Notes under the pieces: generated by a model
Seen by the model: only the letters and a program-made list of their open reading frames with translations
What the model was told of the DNA's origin: nothing
The model's database searches: none
Shown here: positions 22,370 through 35,475 of the stretch, piece by piece
Position numbering within the stretch: the stretch's first letter is position 1
Layout of the letters: every line of letters begins with the position of its first letter
Position numbers and translations under genes: made by a program
DNA from: Catonia carolina
Taxonomy: Eukaryota; Arthropoda; Insecta; Hemiptera; Achilidae
Length of the DNA: 64,000 bases
Reading direction: 5' to 3'
Assembly (NCBI GenBank): GCA_035578175.1
Contig: JAQMRL010000022.1
Coordinates: 3,170,001 to 3,234,000 of the forward strand

Positions 22370-22680
22370 GGCAGTAACAAATTAGAAATAAAATCAAGAG
22401 TTGATTACTTTGAATCTTTTAAATTTATAGGATAAACTATACAACCTTCTATCTCGTCGATCAAAATTGCCGATTCCTCATAAAATTGCTGTTATTTAAG
22501 ACTTTACTTAAACCAATGTGGTTGTACGGTTGTCTGATCTGTGGCTCATCAAAACCATCAGTCAGAGCTAAACTTCAACGGTTTTAAACAAAATTGATTC
22601 GTACGCTAGTTAACGCTCCATTTTTTGTGTTGAATAACACACTTAAATTTAAAATCTTACTAAAACCCATTTATTAATGA
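22370..22680 (+). pseudogene. Jockey-like ORF2 carboxyl remnant
   Basis: Readable words in two frames, separated by indels and stops: KLYNLLSRRSKLPIPHKIAV, then FKTLLKPMWLYGC, SSKPSVRAKLQRF, and TKLIRTLVNAPFFVLNNTLK. They correspond in order to WLVGRRSQLSLENK, LYKVMIKPVWSYG, LQRFQSKFLRLICCAPWYV of the 19302-21371 element. It is an old, non-coding copy of another subfamily. Confidence 0.8.
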
Positions 22681-25600
22681 TACCATACACAAAATGTATC
22701 ATTATATCGTCCTAGTACAAGCAAAAGTCCCTAACTCAAAAATTTGACTTGATGAGTTATGCACATCACTAGACTACAAAAAATCTGCTCTTTCCAATGG
22801 CAAAACTCACTAAGTCGTACGAGGTATAATAAAAAAGTTGTTATGGTTTTTTATATATCATTAACTCTTGTTTTCAATTTTCTTGACTAGCAAAAGTCAC
22901 TAACTTCTTAATAGAAAAGAAGATATTTAGAAAAGAAGAAATTTTGTCAAGCAAAAGTCATTAACTGTAGTTCGTGACTTCTGCCTGTAGAGTTATGCCA
23001 GCTTCGCTAGTCACATTGTCACTAGTGTTTATTAAGTCTGGTTAGAGAATTTTGCCTGTCAACGTTCAACCTACATCGTTATATTGTAAAAAGCAAATGT
23101 TATTAAAATATATTAATGTAGCTTTAGATTAAAATTACTTAACAACTCCAGGCCATTGAGTCGTGAACTAAGTTCTCCACATTTACCAGGTAATCCAAAT
23201 ATATACCGTCGGCTCAGGAGAAGGTGGAGGAGATTATTGCGTTAACTTCATTCCATACAGTTACAATTTAATAACGTTTCATAACTACATACAAAATAAT
23301 TAAACTTATTATTATAAATTAAATAATCTTAATGATTAAACTGTGAAAAGGCTAACTGTAGTAATTAACCGCGGGAGTCCTACTAATGATTGGTGTCCTC
23401 CTTTAACCTGTAACGTCATTTGTAAATATATATGTATAAATGTATATATGTAATATTCATATTTCCTGGTTGTGCAAAACCACAGAGTTTTAAATAAAAA
23501 TTGATAAAGTGAAAAAAAAATTATGGGATAAACATATTGATGTATAATTTTTTTCTTGCTTACTGATAAATTCTAGTCTTTTCATTTTATTTGAACAATA
23601 AATGAATGATTTGGTAGAGTGAAAATTATCGGAAGTCAAATCCTTTGATCTTTGGCTTTCGTAACGTATTACACTTAAAACTAAAATAATAAAAATTATA
23701 AAAAGATTAAATAAAACCAAAAATTTATGTAAAATAAAAATAATTCTACGCCAAATTTTTATTATAATAAGTTGATAGTTTGATTATAAGAGAAGTCTGA
23801 AAAATCAAATATGTCAACCTTGAATTTTGAAGTAAAACTATTGGCTAATAAATTGAATTGCTGTCAATTTTTTAGGATCGTGTTGTGTATTCAAATATTT
23901 AAAGGAGAAATCTGAAATTTTAAATTTTCTTTAAATGTCTTTAAGTTTAGATATCCGAAGAGATATAATAGGGTAATAAAAACGTAGAATTTTCAAAAAA
24001 GTACGAGTTCCTAGCAAAAATTGGTTTTAAAGCATATAATATCATGTTTGTATTTTCTTTTCTACGCAATGACTAACCCTGATACTGTAGCATATTCATA
24101 CAAACTTTGAAATATCTAAGTTTGTATGATTAGCGATACAAAAACAGCAGTACTTTGCTCTTAATAAATCATATTTTTAATAAATAAATTTATGATAATT
24201 ACCTAACAATGATGACTGCAATCAATGTAGACGGCCAGGTGAGGTTCAATCTGTAACATTAAAAAATAATAAAAAATGAATGATTAAATTTATTATGATT
24301 ATTATTAGTTATGTTGTATCGATTATTTTTTACTTTTACTCTATACTCATTAGTGATGTGAATAGTGGATTTAGCCGGCCAAGAGATTGTAAATGTTGAT
24401 TCTAGGTCGGAACCTAGAATTATTTTGATCGTACAACATAAATTTCCAGAATTGTAGTTTCTAACGTAACAAATCTTTAAAGCAACTTTTAAAAAAATGT
24501 TAGGATACTTTATTCTCACTTCCATTAAAAAGATTCCATTGAAGAAAGATTCTCACTTCCATGACGTTGGACAATATTTTAATTCAGTAAAATGTTCAAA
24601 TATACGCAGAATAACAAAATTTAAATTTTAAATAATTGTGTCTTGTGAAGTCAAAAACGTCCACATTAGGTTTGTTATTTAATATAAAGTCTGTTTTAAC
24701 TCACGCGTTTCTGAATAAGGTATACATGTTTAATGGAACAAAAAAAAAATTATTTCAATAATTTTACCGTTGTGCTTTTTAAGGCCAGATTAATAGCTAA
24801 CACTGAAAATACAGTATAAGAAGATAAAGTAAATATTGATTTCTTTAAAATTATAAAAAAAATACTACTTAAACAAGGATCATTATGACATTTCAAAAAC
24901 CCATTGATCCAAAAATGTTCTAAGAACATAAAACTTCATTTTTAAATTACTTTTTAAATCTGGAATAAGTTGATTCCTGGAACAATAAAAATGAATACAA
25001 AAAAATATTTCAAGGTAGTTTATAAACAAAAATTATTTAAAAAAATACTCAAGTAAAGGTTTTGATTTCAGAAAGTTTTATATAAAAAGTTAAAACATAT
25101 TTTAAGGGACATTAATTATCTTAAATTTCAAAACCCAAATAGTAAAGTGAAATAAAATTAAATACAAAATGTTCACCAACGAAAGTAGGGTTACATTAAC
25201 CGTTTTATTACATGTATTAATTTAATCTTAAATATCATTTATGACATGCATAAACCAATGTTGAATAATATATTTGAGATATTATACATGATAAGTGAAG
25301 GCATAACCATTTAAATAAATGGATGTGTATTTTAGACATCTCGTGGTATCGTAATGTTCTATGGTCTTATTTATATAATGCCAGACGTACACATACAAAG
25401 TACATGTGGGTAAGTTGCAGTACAAGTAACAGTATAAAGTCAAAGTACAGTATTATATTCCACAAAGGCGAGTTGAATTATTTATATTTTAAATATGCTA
25501 AAGTTTAAAAAAAAATAGTAAAGTAAACTCATTCATTCAGGTTCTTTCCTAACCATTTAAATTTTATAGTGAAAATAATCAACGTATTTTTTTAATATTT

Positions 25601-26549
25601 ATTTTAAATACTGAAAAATAGCTAAACTGAAGCTAGAATTTGCATACTTTAAAGAGCTTTTTAAGTAGTTTTGACAAAAATATTTGGTATATTAGATTAT
25701 TTTTACCAACCTGTACAAAATCTATACGATAAAATAAATGTTTTTTTGTAATTATTTCCATATTTTTAATACACATAAAATAAATCATATATACATTTTT
25801 TACAATGATTATTGTTTAGAAAAATTACTTTACATACTTTATCCTACTGAAAATTACTTTCCTGAGCAATGAAATGAAAGAAACTTGATAGGGATCATTG
25901 TATATTTTATAAACGTAAAACATTATGATTAATTTATACGCGCGTATAAATATAGACAAAGAAAGATATCTAATCAAGAGAGTCCAATGAAAACCTTGTT
26001 TCCTGTACTAAATGTGCAATATCTTCCTTTAATTAAAGAATATACTGGAGAAACATCGTTTTTGTAAATTCTTATTTATTTCAACAAAGCTTACTTAATT
26101 TACAAAAAAACCATTCGTGGTTACAAATATTTCCTAATTATATTAAGTTTTGTTTTATTTATTCTAATTAATTAATGCTCTCGTTAGGGATATAAACAGT
26201 GAACATTTTTATGTAAGGAATTACTAAAAAAAATCGGTAAATGTGAAAAAGAATCTAATATCACAAAAGTATTCGTTTCGGGAAAATCATTATTTTCTTT
26301 TTTTGGATATTTAAGCTCGTGGAATACCCTTAGGTCACTGAATGGTATTCCTTTGTTTTCTTTATGTTTGGTATTGACATTTCTCTTTTGAAGATTTGTT
26401 CTTCTTTATCAAACGTAATTCTATCAACCAGAAATAAAAACAGTTACTAAAAATCAAAACTTCCTTAAGCTATCAATATACAAGTTGTGTTGAATGCCAA
26501 TTTTTTATAACATTAAACCAAAAACATCCTGTTAACATCTACAATTGAA
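22681..26549. other. AT-rich stretch, no gene seen
   Basis: Small features only: AGCAAAAGTC followed by a TAACT word three times (near 22719, 22889 and 22949), and a 9-bp perfect hairpin ATTCTAGGT-CGGA-ACCTAGAAT (24399-24420). Open frames at 23490-23720, 24259-24525 and 25323-25508 show no family features. Confidence 0.45.
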
Positions 26550-26917
26550 TTTAGTCCACGTTCAGTAACATGCATGCCTTCCCCTCACCAAGATAATAGA
26601 CCTCCCACAAAACTGAAAAAAGGCCACTGAAAAATAAAATAAAATAAAAGAGCCGCTCTTAAACCCACTTGTCCCTTAATTTAAATTTTCCACAAATAAC
26701 TTCTAAAAATAAATTACCTCCTTTCAAGTCCCAGTTCCAATGTCCCACGAACCAGAATCCTATTTCCTATTTAAACTATAAAATTCCCCCTAAATTTCTT
26801 GAGGTTGCAATTATTCTGTTATATTGTTCCCCGAGCGACCAGGTGTTCCTTAACACGATGTCGCCATCATAGGGCTTCTTAGCCCTCTCAACCAGGATTC
26901 AGGATTCAGGATTCAGG
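26550..26917 (+). repeat. Retroposon-like 3' end with 7-bp tandem tail, copy 1
   Basis: Nearly identical, in reverse orientation, to 32005-32368; by eye I count about ten differences over 350 bases. Near the right end it has a 6-bp-stem hairpin AGGGCT-TCTT-AGCCCT (26871-26886), then ATTC-type tandem units AGGATTC (26894-26917). A terminal hairpin plus a short tandem tail is the look of some non-LTR element 3' ends, so I read this as a 5'-truncated copy rather than a transposon terminus. Confidence 0.75.
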
Positions 26918-27751
26918 TTTATAAAGTAATTTATTCCGTATGTATTGACATGTTCATTTTAAATGTTCTTAGTTATTTTTCATCTATTTCTTCAGCGATT
27001 TTCACATCCTTCACAAATTTGTGTTACATAAAATAAATTGAATTTGTGTTAAATAAAATTGAAGCCTGACATCACAAACGGGATTATTAATTTTTTTCTG
27101 AGATTTTTCGAATAAACTACAACGGAACTCGAATTAAAAGATGAAAAAATTATGTTATTAACATATAAATCTCTTATAAATAATAAAAAAGTTTGATAAT
27201 TTACGGGTTATTAAGTGAAATGTCAGTGTTATTATACATGTTATTTACACACTATATTATCGTGTATAGTGTTATTATACGAAACAAAAAATATAAAAGC
27301 AGATGAACTTTAAAATTATTGATGAAAGTGGAAAAATAATAAGTTGATGTTCTTAGGGTAGATTTTACTAACACTACTGTTATAGTTGGCGATCTCAATT
27401 AGAACATCAGGTCTTATTTATCGTAATTAATTAGAATTAGGTGGAGAATTATTAGGGAGAATTCAAAAGAAGGGTATTAATTCAGTAGACGTTTAACGGT
27501 GCTAATTTATGAACACAATAACCAGTTTATTTCTGGACAATTTTACATCCATAGAAAATGGTGAAGTTATACAATAGCTTTGCTCGTCCAGTCATTTCAA
27601 ACTAAAAGCTTCCGCTTTAAAAGGCAATAATAGCCATGGAATTATTACTTGAACTTCTGTCCCCAACATATAACTTCTTAATTTATCTATTTTACTGGCT
27701 GTTAATTTAAAGTTATAAAAAAATATTTAAAAAAGGCAAAAAAGGGCTAAA
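26918..27751. other. AT-rich stretch
   Basis: Nothing recognised. Confidence 0.4.
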
Positions 27752-28085
27752 AAATTTCTGTTTCTTTTTACATGGTCAGCCAATTAAATGACTGAATCAT
27801 TTAAGAACAAAGACGTAGAGGTATAAAAGACACTAATGAGAGTTATCTCCTCTGAAAGTAATGAATTTCATTATACAGCCAGACCCTGTGGTGAAAGAAG
27901 TGAAGGTGTCATTTGCAGGGTGGAAAATATGTGCTCTTAAGAGGGCCCGGCATGCTAAAAAGGATACTTTTCCACTCACTGAGAAAGGCATGGAGAAACC
28001 ACCTCAGTCCTCGTTTTACTTAGTAAAACTTCTACAGGTCCAAACCAGCCTTTCGGCTAATGACCTAAGCAACAACAAAATATTA
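27752..28085 (+). repeat. Repeat B, copy 4
   Basis: Well-preserved plus-strand copy, from TTTACATGGTCAGCC to AAACCAGCCTTTCGGCTAAT with the AACAACAA tail. A 113-codon frame (27861-28202) crosses it but is disrupted in the other copies. Confidence 0.88.
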
Positions 28086-31019
28086 ATTAAAAAGAAACAA
28101 CACAAACTTAAAAGTGACCAGATTTCAAACTTTTCCTTAAGACAATATAAGCTGGATATTAGTGTACTTCTGGTGAGCTCTGTCAGTTCGTTGAATTTTT
28201 AAAGGAATTTTGTCTAAAATATGTAAGAGTTAGCGTCTCCAATAATCCACTACAACAACCGTGAAGTACTTTAACAATTTTGACCAGCAGTTATTTCACT
28301 AATTCAAAATGAATTCAACCACTAAACAGCTAAAACGTTATGGACTATCTGATGTTTCTAAATAGCACAGACGTGGCACATTTCTTTAAAATTAAGTTGA
28401 GTTTCTTCGTTAACCTTCATAGATATTTGCAAAAGTATGTTCAATTTTTTATGTTAACATTTCGTTCAGAAACTAGAAGATTTCAAATATTTTTGGGAAT
28501 GTAAGTTCAAATTATATTGAACTTTTTTCATGGTTTACTTATCCTATATTTTGTAAGAAGAACCACTATTAACTATATATTTCTTTGTTACGATATTTAA
28601 AAGAAAAGCTATGTTGCAACGTTCTGCACTTTTAGATGAGAAGTTATTAGAAATTCCAGAATAAAAGATTTAAGAGCTAACTTAAATAAGTTAGATTTTA
28701 ATATGTGAGTTAAAATAAAATTAATATGGTACATAAGTTTTATTGCACATAAATATTGAAACACATTGATTCTATTGCTGTAACAAGTTTGCAGTTGAAA
28801 TAGAATGTAGCGTGAATCACGCCGTAACTCTGTCAAGGTAATATTCTTAGTGTCGCGTGCACTTACAGTATAGTACTTCGTATTTCCAACTAACCGAAAT
28901 ATTGTACTACGACCTCTAATAATAAAAATTGTACTATAACTGGGTGAATTATTTCGCACGCTATATGCTAGAAAGTAAAAATAAAAATCTATGCAAAAGC
29001 TGTATTAATTTTTCTACATTATTCAAAAATAATTTAGTACTTAGTAGACATGAATAAGATTACAATTACTTTAATTTTATAAATTTATTTTATACAAAAG
29101 TATGAGTGTCCACCAATTTATAAAACATATCGGTTTGAAGTTACTAACTAGAATCTCTACTAATAAAATAGTTACTCCATTTTGTAATAAACTACTTCTG
29201 TAGAATATGACATTTGAAACATATTTCATTAATTAGTCTAAATTGAAGTTTGTACTATCTCTCCAGAAATGGGTCGCTTATGATGCTTATAATGGGTACA
29301 TAAGTGGAAAATCAAAGCCAACCCTATAAAATCTAATCACCATTACCTTCACCCTACGGCCCTAAAGATGTTCTCGAATTTACATAAACAATGCACTTAA
29401 CCCATAGAGTGACAATTATATTTTTATGAATAACTCTTGATAAAACACAAAAAAATGTAACAACAGATGAATTTTAGATTATTATTGAAACACAAATTAA
29501 GAAATTATTATTATTATTTTATAGCGTGAATCACGCAAAATACGAATTCAAAAGTACTGAATAATTAAAAGTTAAAACTAAATTTTGAAAGTATGGTCTG
29601 AATAATTTAAGTTATTTTTATTAATTTATTAATAAAAGTTTACATCTGCTATCAAATTTAATGAAACAATGGTTATGATAAAAAAGCTTAGATGGGAAAT
29701 TCACATTTCAGTAAATTGACAAACACTCACATACATAACAAAACTATGATACAGTCTAATTGGCAGATATTCTCTCTCATTATCAAAGAAACTTAAATTA
29801 TTTAAACTAATTAATATTTGAAACCGTTCACAACATATGTTTATCATGTTAATATATTCACAAAATCGAGAAATACTTTCGATTACAATCCCACAACTCC
29901 AGAGAACTTTAAATTATAATGACTCCATTTGGTACGTAAGAAAAGAGACGATAACAATGCGCACAAGACTTTTATATGTATTTGGTACAGAAAAAAGTAC
30001 TATGATAGTTTTCATAGAAAATTAGCAAAACCTAGTAACGAACTATTAATGACGATTAGATAAATAAATTTACCGGCCAACTCTCCATGAAAGCTAACGA
30101 GATTTTGGAACAGAAATTTGTCTTTCCATTAAAGAATATTTAAATAATTAAAATAACAATATAAAACACTAATGAAAAATTAAATTAGATAAAAACATAG
30201 AATCTCCGTCGATGGATGATCTGCTTCTCCATGTCAGTTGTACCCTCATCACCGTGAAAAAATATAATAAAATTAATAAAAATTTACGTCTGCTACCACC
30301 TAAAATGAAACAATGTTTGAAATGAGAATATCACACATTTTTTAAATAAATTTAATTTATGTATTTCCTGTCTGTTGTTAAATAATATAGATGAAATACA
30401 AGTTACTGTTTTAGAAAAATATTAAAGTACAGACATATTTTTCTAAGTTACGGGGAGATTTATTTTTCAGCTGAAAAGTCACTTGAAGTATAATCTTTAT
30501 CCCTGTCATGTAATGTCACACATATTCATCGCAATAATGTTATGAATTTGAGTATTTCAATAAAATATTAATATCGGCGAGAAGGTTTAACACATTAATA
30601 GTAAAATGTCAGTAGTAAACGTGCATGAAATAATGAATATTTTGTGATGGTATTACCAGTACTTGATTATAAATAGCGACCGTTATATTTGATCCTCTGT
30701 TATTACATTATTTTTCCAGATAATAACGGAAAATACAGCAAGATATCGCCAACCTTACATTACGACGTACTGACTGTTTTTTTAATGGAAAGGACATTTT
30801 CATGAAATAAAGAAAGATATTAATTAAAGTGAAAACTTTGAAATGTATGCTAGTTCATCAGAAAAAAATAGATTACTGTTGGTAACCAGAAAAAAGTTAA
30901 GGGAAACAATAATTCGTTATAGCAAATAATATTATTACTTTTATTACTTTCAAAATATATACGTACTCGTTTTTCAACCACTCGTTACTTTCTCGTGCCC
31001 TATATAAATAAATAATACA
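28086..31019. other. AT-rich stretch, no gene seen
   Basis: The palindromic 13-mer GCGTGAATCACGC occurs twice (28810-28822 and 29524-29536). The 116-codon minus frame at 28609-28959 lacks recognisable features. Confidence 0.45.
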
Positions 31020-31745
31020 TTTACTACATTTGCCCTATATAAATAAATCAGGAAGGAAAGAAATGCTTTTTCTTGTCGATTTCTCAAAATCCTGTTTTCA
31101 CCGAAAATACACTTTTTCAAGTCCCCTGAATCCAAAAGACAAGGTTTCAGCAATTGATTTGTGTGTGAATAAAATATCTCGAGAACGGAATAACGTACAA
31201 ATTTGAAATTTGTAACTTAAGTTAGGTACCACACGTGGACCCGACACAAACATTTTTATCAAATCAGTCAATCGGAAGTATTAGTTTCATGCAATTTTTC
31301 ATGTTTTTGCAATTTTCTTAAAAAAAAATTCTTCCGATTTTTATTATATTTTCTCATTTACTACATTTCTTGTGCTCTTTAAGTTAGGGTAAACGGTATG
31401 TCTGTTAAAATTTTTGGGGCTGAGCTAACGGGATAAAAAATGTTTTCTTCTTTTAAATATTGCAATTAGTAATTTATGTATTTCATCATTAAAATCATAG
31501 ATTTTTTTAATATTGCGGCCTTAGTATGCATTTTATGACAAAAGTGCATTTAATCTAAGTAAATAGAAATAAAAATCTTAAAACTTGTTGTATTAAAACT
31601 GTTTTAAAACTTGTATAGCGTTTTTCTACTGTCCCTAGATTTAGTGTAAATACGAAAATCAGTGATTTCCGTATTAGTAATTCCTACAGAGGTTGATTTT
31701 CATTTTGTATCATTCACTCATGATTATAATTAGGTTATGTTTTAA
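31020..31745 (+). repeat. Repeat E, copy 2
   Basis: Aligns with 45660-46410 and with 16630-17310 reversed: CCTATATAAATAAATCAGG, CTGAATCCAAAAG, GGTACCACACGTGGACCCGA (absent from the 45-kb copy), TTAGTATGCATTTTATGACA, and the end AGGTTGATTTTCATTTTG. The family is AT-rich with no conserved frame. Confidence 0.82.
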
Positions 31746-32004
31746 TTTTATATTGTTTACTTATAATTAAATAATAGGTTTAAACCTAAAAAATAAGTTT
31801 AAAAATAAAGAATTAACTAAAAAATAGTTTAAAAATAAAAATAAACCTAAAAATTAACTTTAAAAATAGGTTTAGTTAAATAATAGGTTCGAACTAGACT
31901 CTTATAATGTATTCAAGTATTCTTAATTATTATTTTCTTGTCCTGGTTTTTCCAAATATTTTTAAAACTTTATAATTAGGTTATTTAGAATTAATGAATA
32001 GTAC
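31746..32004. repeat. AT-rich imperfect tandem repeats
   Basis: Variants of TAGGTTTAAACC and AAAAATAAACCTAAAAA recur between 31780 and 31870. Confidence 0.55.
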
Positions 32005-32368
32005 TGAATCTGAATCCTGAGTTCTGGTTGAGAGGGCTAAGAAGCCCTATGATGGCGACATCGTGTTAAGGAACACCTGGTCGCTCGGGGAACAATATAA
32101 CAGAATAATTGCAACCTCAAGAAATTTAGGGGGTATTTTATAGTTTAAATAGGAAATAGGATTCTGGTTCGTGGGACATTGGAACTGGGACTTGAAAGGA
32201 GGTAATTTATTTTTAGAAGTTATCTGTGGAAAATTTTAAGTAAGGGACAAGTGGGTTTAAGAGCGGCTCTTTTATTTTATTTTATATTTCAGTGGCCTTT
32301 TTCAGTTTTGTGGGAGTCCTATTATCGTGGTGAGGGGAAGGCATGCATTTTACTGAACGTGGACTAAA
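32005..32368 (-). repeat. Retroposon-like 3' end, copy 2
   Basis: Inverted partner of 26550-26917. The hairpin AGGGCT-AAGA-AGCCCT lies at 32033-32048 and a shortened tandem tail at 32005-32020. Sequence of similar style continues to about 32600 on the 5' side, where the first copy has already ended, as expected if the first is 5'-truncated. Confidence 0.75.
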
Positions 32369-33559
32369 GGTATAATTTAAGGTAGGGGTTTGTTTATGAT
32401 TTCAGGGGAGACGGAAAGGGTAGAGTTTGGCATAATCACCGGCCTTTTTATTTTCTGAGTGTTTACTAATTTAAAATGGCGGCTCTTTACACCGTAGTGG
32501 AGTGATTATGCATAGGAACATGGGGACAACTACCAACTGGGGGAAGTGAGTCATACAAGTAGAAGGGGCATAGGCAAATAAGTACTGATAAGTAATAGTA
32601 CTGATAATGGTACTGAATCCGCCACGAAAGAACCTGGTACTTCATATTTTGCACTTCAATATTTAAATACATTTTGGATTTTGTAGATAACTGTTTTCGT
32701 AATTTTAGAATGATACGAACAACAACTACGAGATTACAAACGAACAAAATATTAGACAAATTTTATGAATAATTTGTATTATTTTCAGTTAAAAAAAGCC
32801 TGGACGTAAAATCGTTCAGAGAATAATTCTGGTATTACTTCAGTTACTTAAGCTTATCTTCTACAATCGCCTTCTGTTCAACGGTTTACGTAAAAAGAAC
32901 AGAATTTTGAATGATATATTTTGTGAAACGATTTTTTGAGAAAAACTGACAACCTCATTCCGTGAACATCACACATGTGTGTGTTCACATCCGTGAATAC
33001 ACACATCTTGTTAAGATCACAATATAGAATTCAAAACATTGATTGATGTGTCAAAAATATACATAATCGATTCATAAGATTTCAAGGTATATATATATTT
33101 TAAATCCTAAAGAACTAAAATATTTTGAAGGAGAGTTGTATAGGTAGACCTTACACAAAAGTCAATGACTATTGGGTTTCTTGAAAACTTTTCATTCTAA
33201 AGAGTTGGTTCACAATGCAGAAAACCTTTTTTTTAAGATTTGTTATACAAAAAAATAGGTATATTTAGGTACTAAACATAGAAGTTTAAGAAATGTATAA
33301 CCATATTTTCACATGGCTTGCCATTAAAACAGCACAGCTACGTTTTTTAGCCAATGGGTAAAAAATAAGAACAGCTGCAATTAATTCTTACAATGGGTTA
33401 GTAGCCTCTACAATATTTCCCCCTTCGGAAAGAAATTCCCCCACGAACATTTTAAAGCCTACGATGATAATACACTATAATTATACTAATATTTGTCATA
33501 ATTATAAAAATTTCTTTTGTACTTCACATAAGTATTGTAAAAACACGCGTTACGAAGCT
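32369..33559. other. Unassigned stretch, perhaps 5' continuation of copy 2 to about 32600
   Basis: 32370-32600 is less AT-rich than its surroundings and abuts the inverted copy. The 90-codon minus frame (32487-32759) has no recognised motif. The rest is AT-rich. Confidence 0.4.
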
Positions 33560-33564
33560 TAAAC

Positions 33565-33840
33565 GTTCCCACCAAGACTGTCTACAGACCGCAATGAGAT
33601 ATAGATTATTTGAATGACGCGTAAATAGAATGTAGTCTTCACAGACTCACCCCGACCATTTCTGAGAAAGTATGATTAATTGAACTTGAGCCATCAGAGT
33701 ACACAGGTAACCACTGTTTAGTATTCAAATCTGTACATAAGAACTACCTTAACTAGGTTTTTAACCATGGAACCTTCGTCACTGAAAATCAACTGATTCA
33801 TGACGATGACTTCACCACTAGACCAATCTGGTGTTTTGTG
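33565..33840 (-). mobile_element. tRNA-derived SINE1, minus strand
   Basis: Read in reverse, it has an A box TTGGTCTAGTGGTGA (about 33830), a B-box-like GGTTAAAAACC, then the SINE1 body: ACAGATTTGAATACTAAACA, CAGTGGTTACCTGTGTA, TTAATCATACTTTCTC, ATGGTCGGGGTGAGTCTGTG. It aligns along its length with the copy at 45035-45352. Confidence 0.85.
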
Positions 33841-33954
33841 TTGTGCAGATAAAAAATAATTCTTAGGACCAATTAAGTATTATGTTGAAGTTTCCTGCAC
33901 ATTGGTTAATACCTTTGATGGCTCTAAACATAGTACGATACAAATATAACACTA

Positions 33955-34075
33955 TATTATCATAGCCATCTCTGAGAGGCAAACGTCAGCGTGTTAGACT
34001 GCATATCATACGGTTTAGGGGTTGATTCTTGGTTAGTCTCTGAATTTTTTTAATACGTTAAAACCAACCGATCGT
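33955..34075 (+). mobile_element. tRNA-derived SINE head
   Basis: CTCTGAGAGGCAAAC with GTTAGACTGCATATCATACG resembles a tRNA D-to-anticodon arm region; the B box is GGGGTTGATTCTT (34018-34030). The body then reads TTTTTAATACGTTAAAACC, as in SINE2. Confidence 0.68.
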
Positions 34076-34772
34076 AACAGTTTCTTAACTTACTGTGATG
34101 CGAATTCAAATAAACAAAGAAAATTTCATCACGCAGGAGCTAAGTAAAATATGTACAATTCCTTCGTGTAATTTTTCGCGTTTAGTTGGTTTAACCAAAA
34201 GTTTGATCATAAGCAAATACAGGTAATCCGGAAAAGTATCAGAAATTCTTAACGAGTAAGATTTTGTAGACTCTGTCGAGATTCTAAAGATCATTCAATT
34301 TGCAGTTCAGCATAAACTAACTCGCAAAATCTCTACCTTTCGTCACTTTTTCTTATAAACAGTGAATTGAAAGAATTACAAACTTTTCATTACCGCTCTA
34401 TGAAGAGGAAATTACACAGAAAATCATAGAATCCTTGGTTCCTGTACGACGTACATTTAACGATACAGTATTATGTTTTGGTCTTTATATCAATACAATC
34501 ACACCATGGGCTAACTAGTCTTGAATAAACCCCTTTTTTCATTCTAAGGGAACGTAACTGATTTTAGTTTAGATCGGAAAGAAAGGAAGACCGCTTGAAC
34601 AACAATAGACACATGTAGCCTGTAGCCTACGCAATGTATAATTTGCAACGGACATCATTTTTGTAATCTTTAATACCGATTGGCGGAAATTTGAAGGGAT
34701 TTTCGGAAAACTGTGTCGTAGTAACTTTAACAGTTGATTCCGAATAGAAATGTTGCTAAGAAACAAACATAT
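34076..34772. other. Unassigned stretch
   Basis: Nothing recognised; the minus frame 34106-34294 has no family features. Confidence 0.4.
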
Positions 34773-35475
34773 TGTGACAATATCTAAAGAGAATGTGTGT
34801 TCGAGAATTATCGAGAGGGCCGAGACTTTAAAACTGTTAACGTAAATGATAAGAGTGATAAATAGGGTTTCCAAGAAATAGTTAGAAATATTATGTACTA
34901 TAAATGGTTATTTATAGTATAGGTCGGCCTGAGTATTGTTGTACGGCTATTGTGAAAGAGTCGGGTACGTATTTTGATGATTGGCCTTTTTGTAACACCT
35001 TTAATCAATCATAATTTGTTTAGTTTGTTAAGATTTTATCCAGAAGCCGTTGTGTATTTTATTATTATATCGAAAATCTCTGTCTTTCTTGAAATCTCCA
35101 TAGCTTACCTATAATATAAGTGCAGGCGGTTTGTTTAAAGTCAGTCAGTCTCGATTTGTCTGTGATTCAAAGAGCGAACTGCGCAGTGTGTAACAGTGCG
35201 TTAAAGAAGGTCAACGTTACTATGATTTATTGTCCTACGTTTAGTATCATTTGTAAGTAGTATTTAAGTGCGAGTTAAGTTTATTTATTTTCATTGGTTA
35301 TTGCAATTATTAATTTAATTGTAATAATTGTATTTTACTTTTAGATTTAAGACATTTTATTAATTGTAATTTTTAATTTGTAATAAATACTTCTAATTTT
35401 AAACTATAGTGTTTTTTAATATTATTTATTTGATTTACCCAGATCCCGAAACGGACCTCAGAGATAAGTATCACA
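34773..35475 (+). mobile_element. Solo LTR-like element, copy 1
   Basis: Starts TGTGACAATATC and ends GATAAGTATCACA, the same ends as 57869-58617. Inside are a TATA-like TATAATATAAG (about 35110) followed by a GC-richer stretch, and the polyadenylation signal AATAAA (35382-35387) in a context shared with the other copy. The flanks ATAT and TTAT agree at three of four bases, so the target duplication is uncertain. No gag or pol lies next to it. A minus frame of 101 codons across the left end is not a gene. Confidence 0.8.

Noticed and set aside
27861..28202. 113-codon plus-strand frame
   Set aside because: Most of it lies in repeat B; the equivalent frame is broken in the other five copies.
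28609..28959. 116-codon minus-strand frame
   Set aside because: No motif, signal peptide or domain; length is possible by chance in a long AT-rich interval.
26550..32368. A single 5.8-kb DNA transposon with long terminal inverted repeats
   Set aside because: No transposase inside, the tandem tails point inward, and homology at one outer end extends differently; two retroposon copies explain it better.
34569..34874. 101-codon minus-strand frame
   Set aside because: Runs across the left end of the LTR copy at 34773 and shows no family features.
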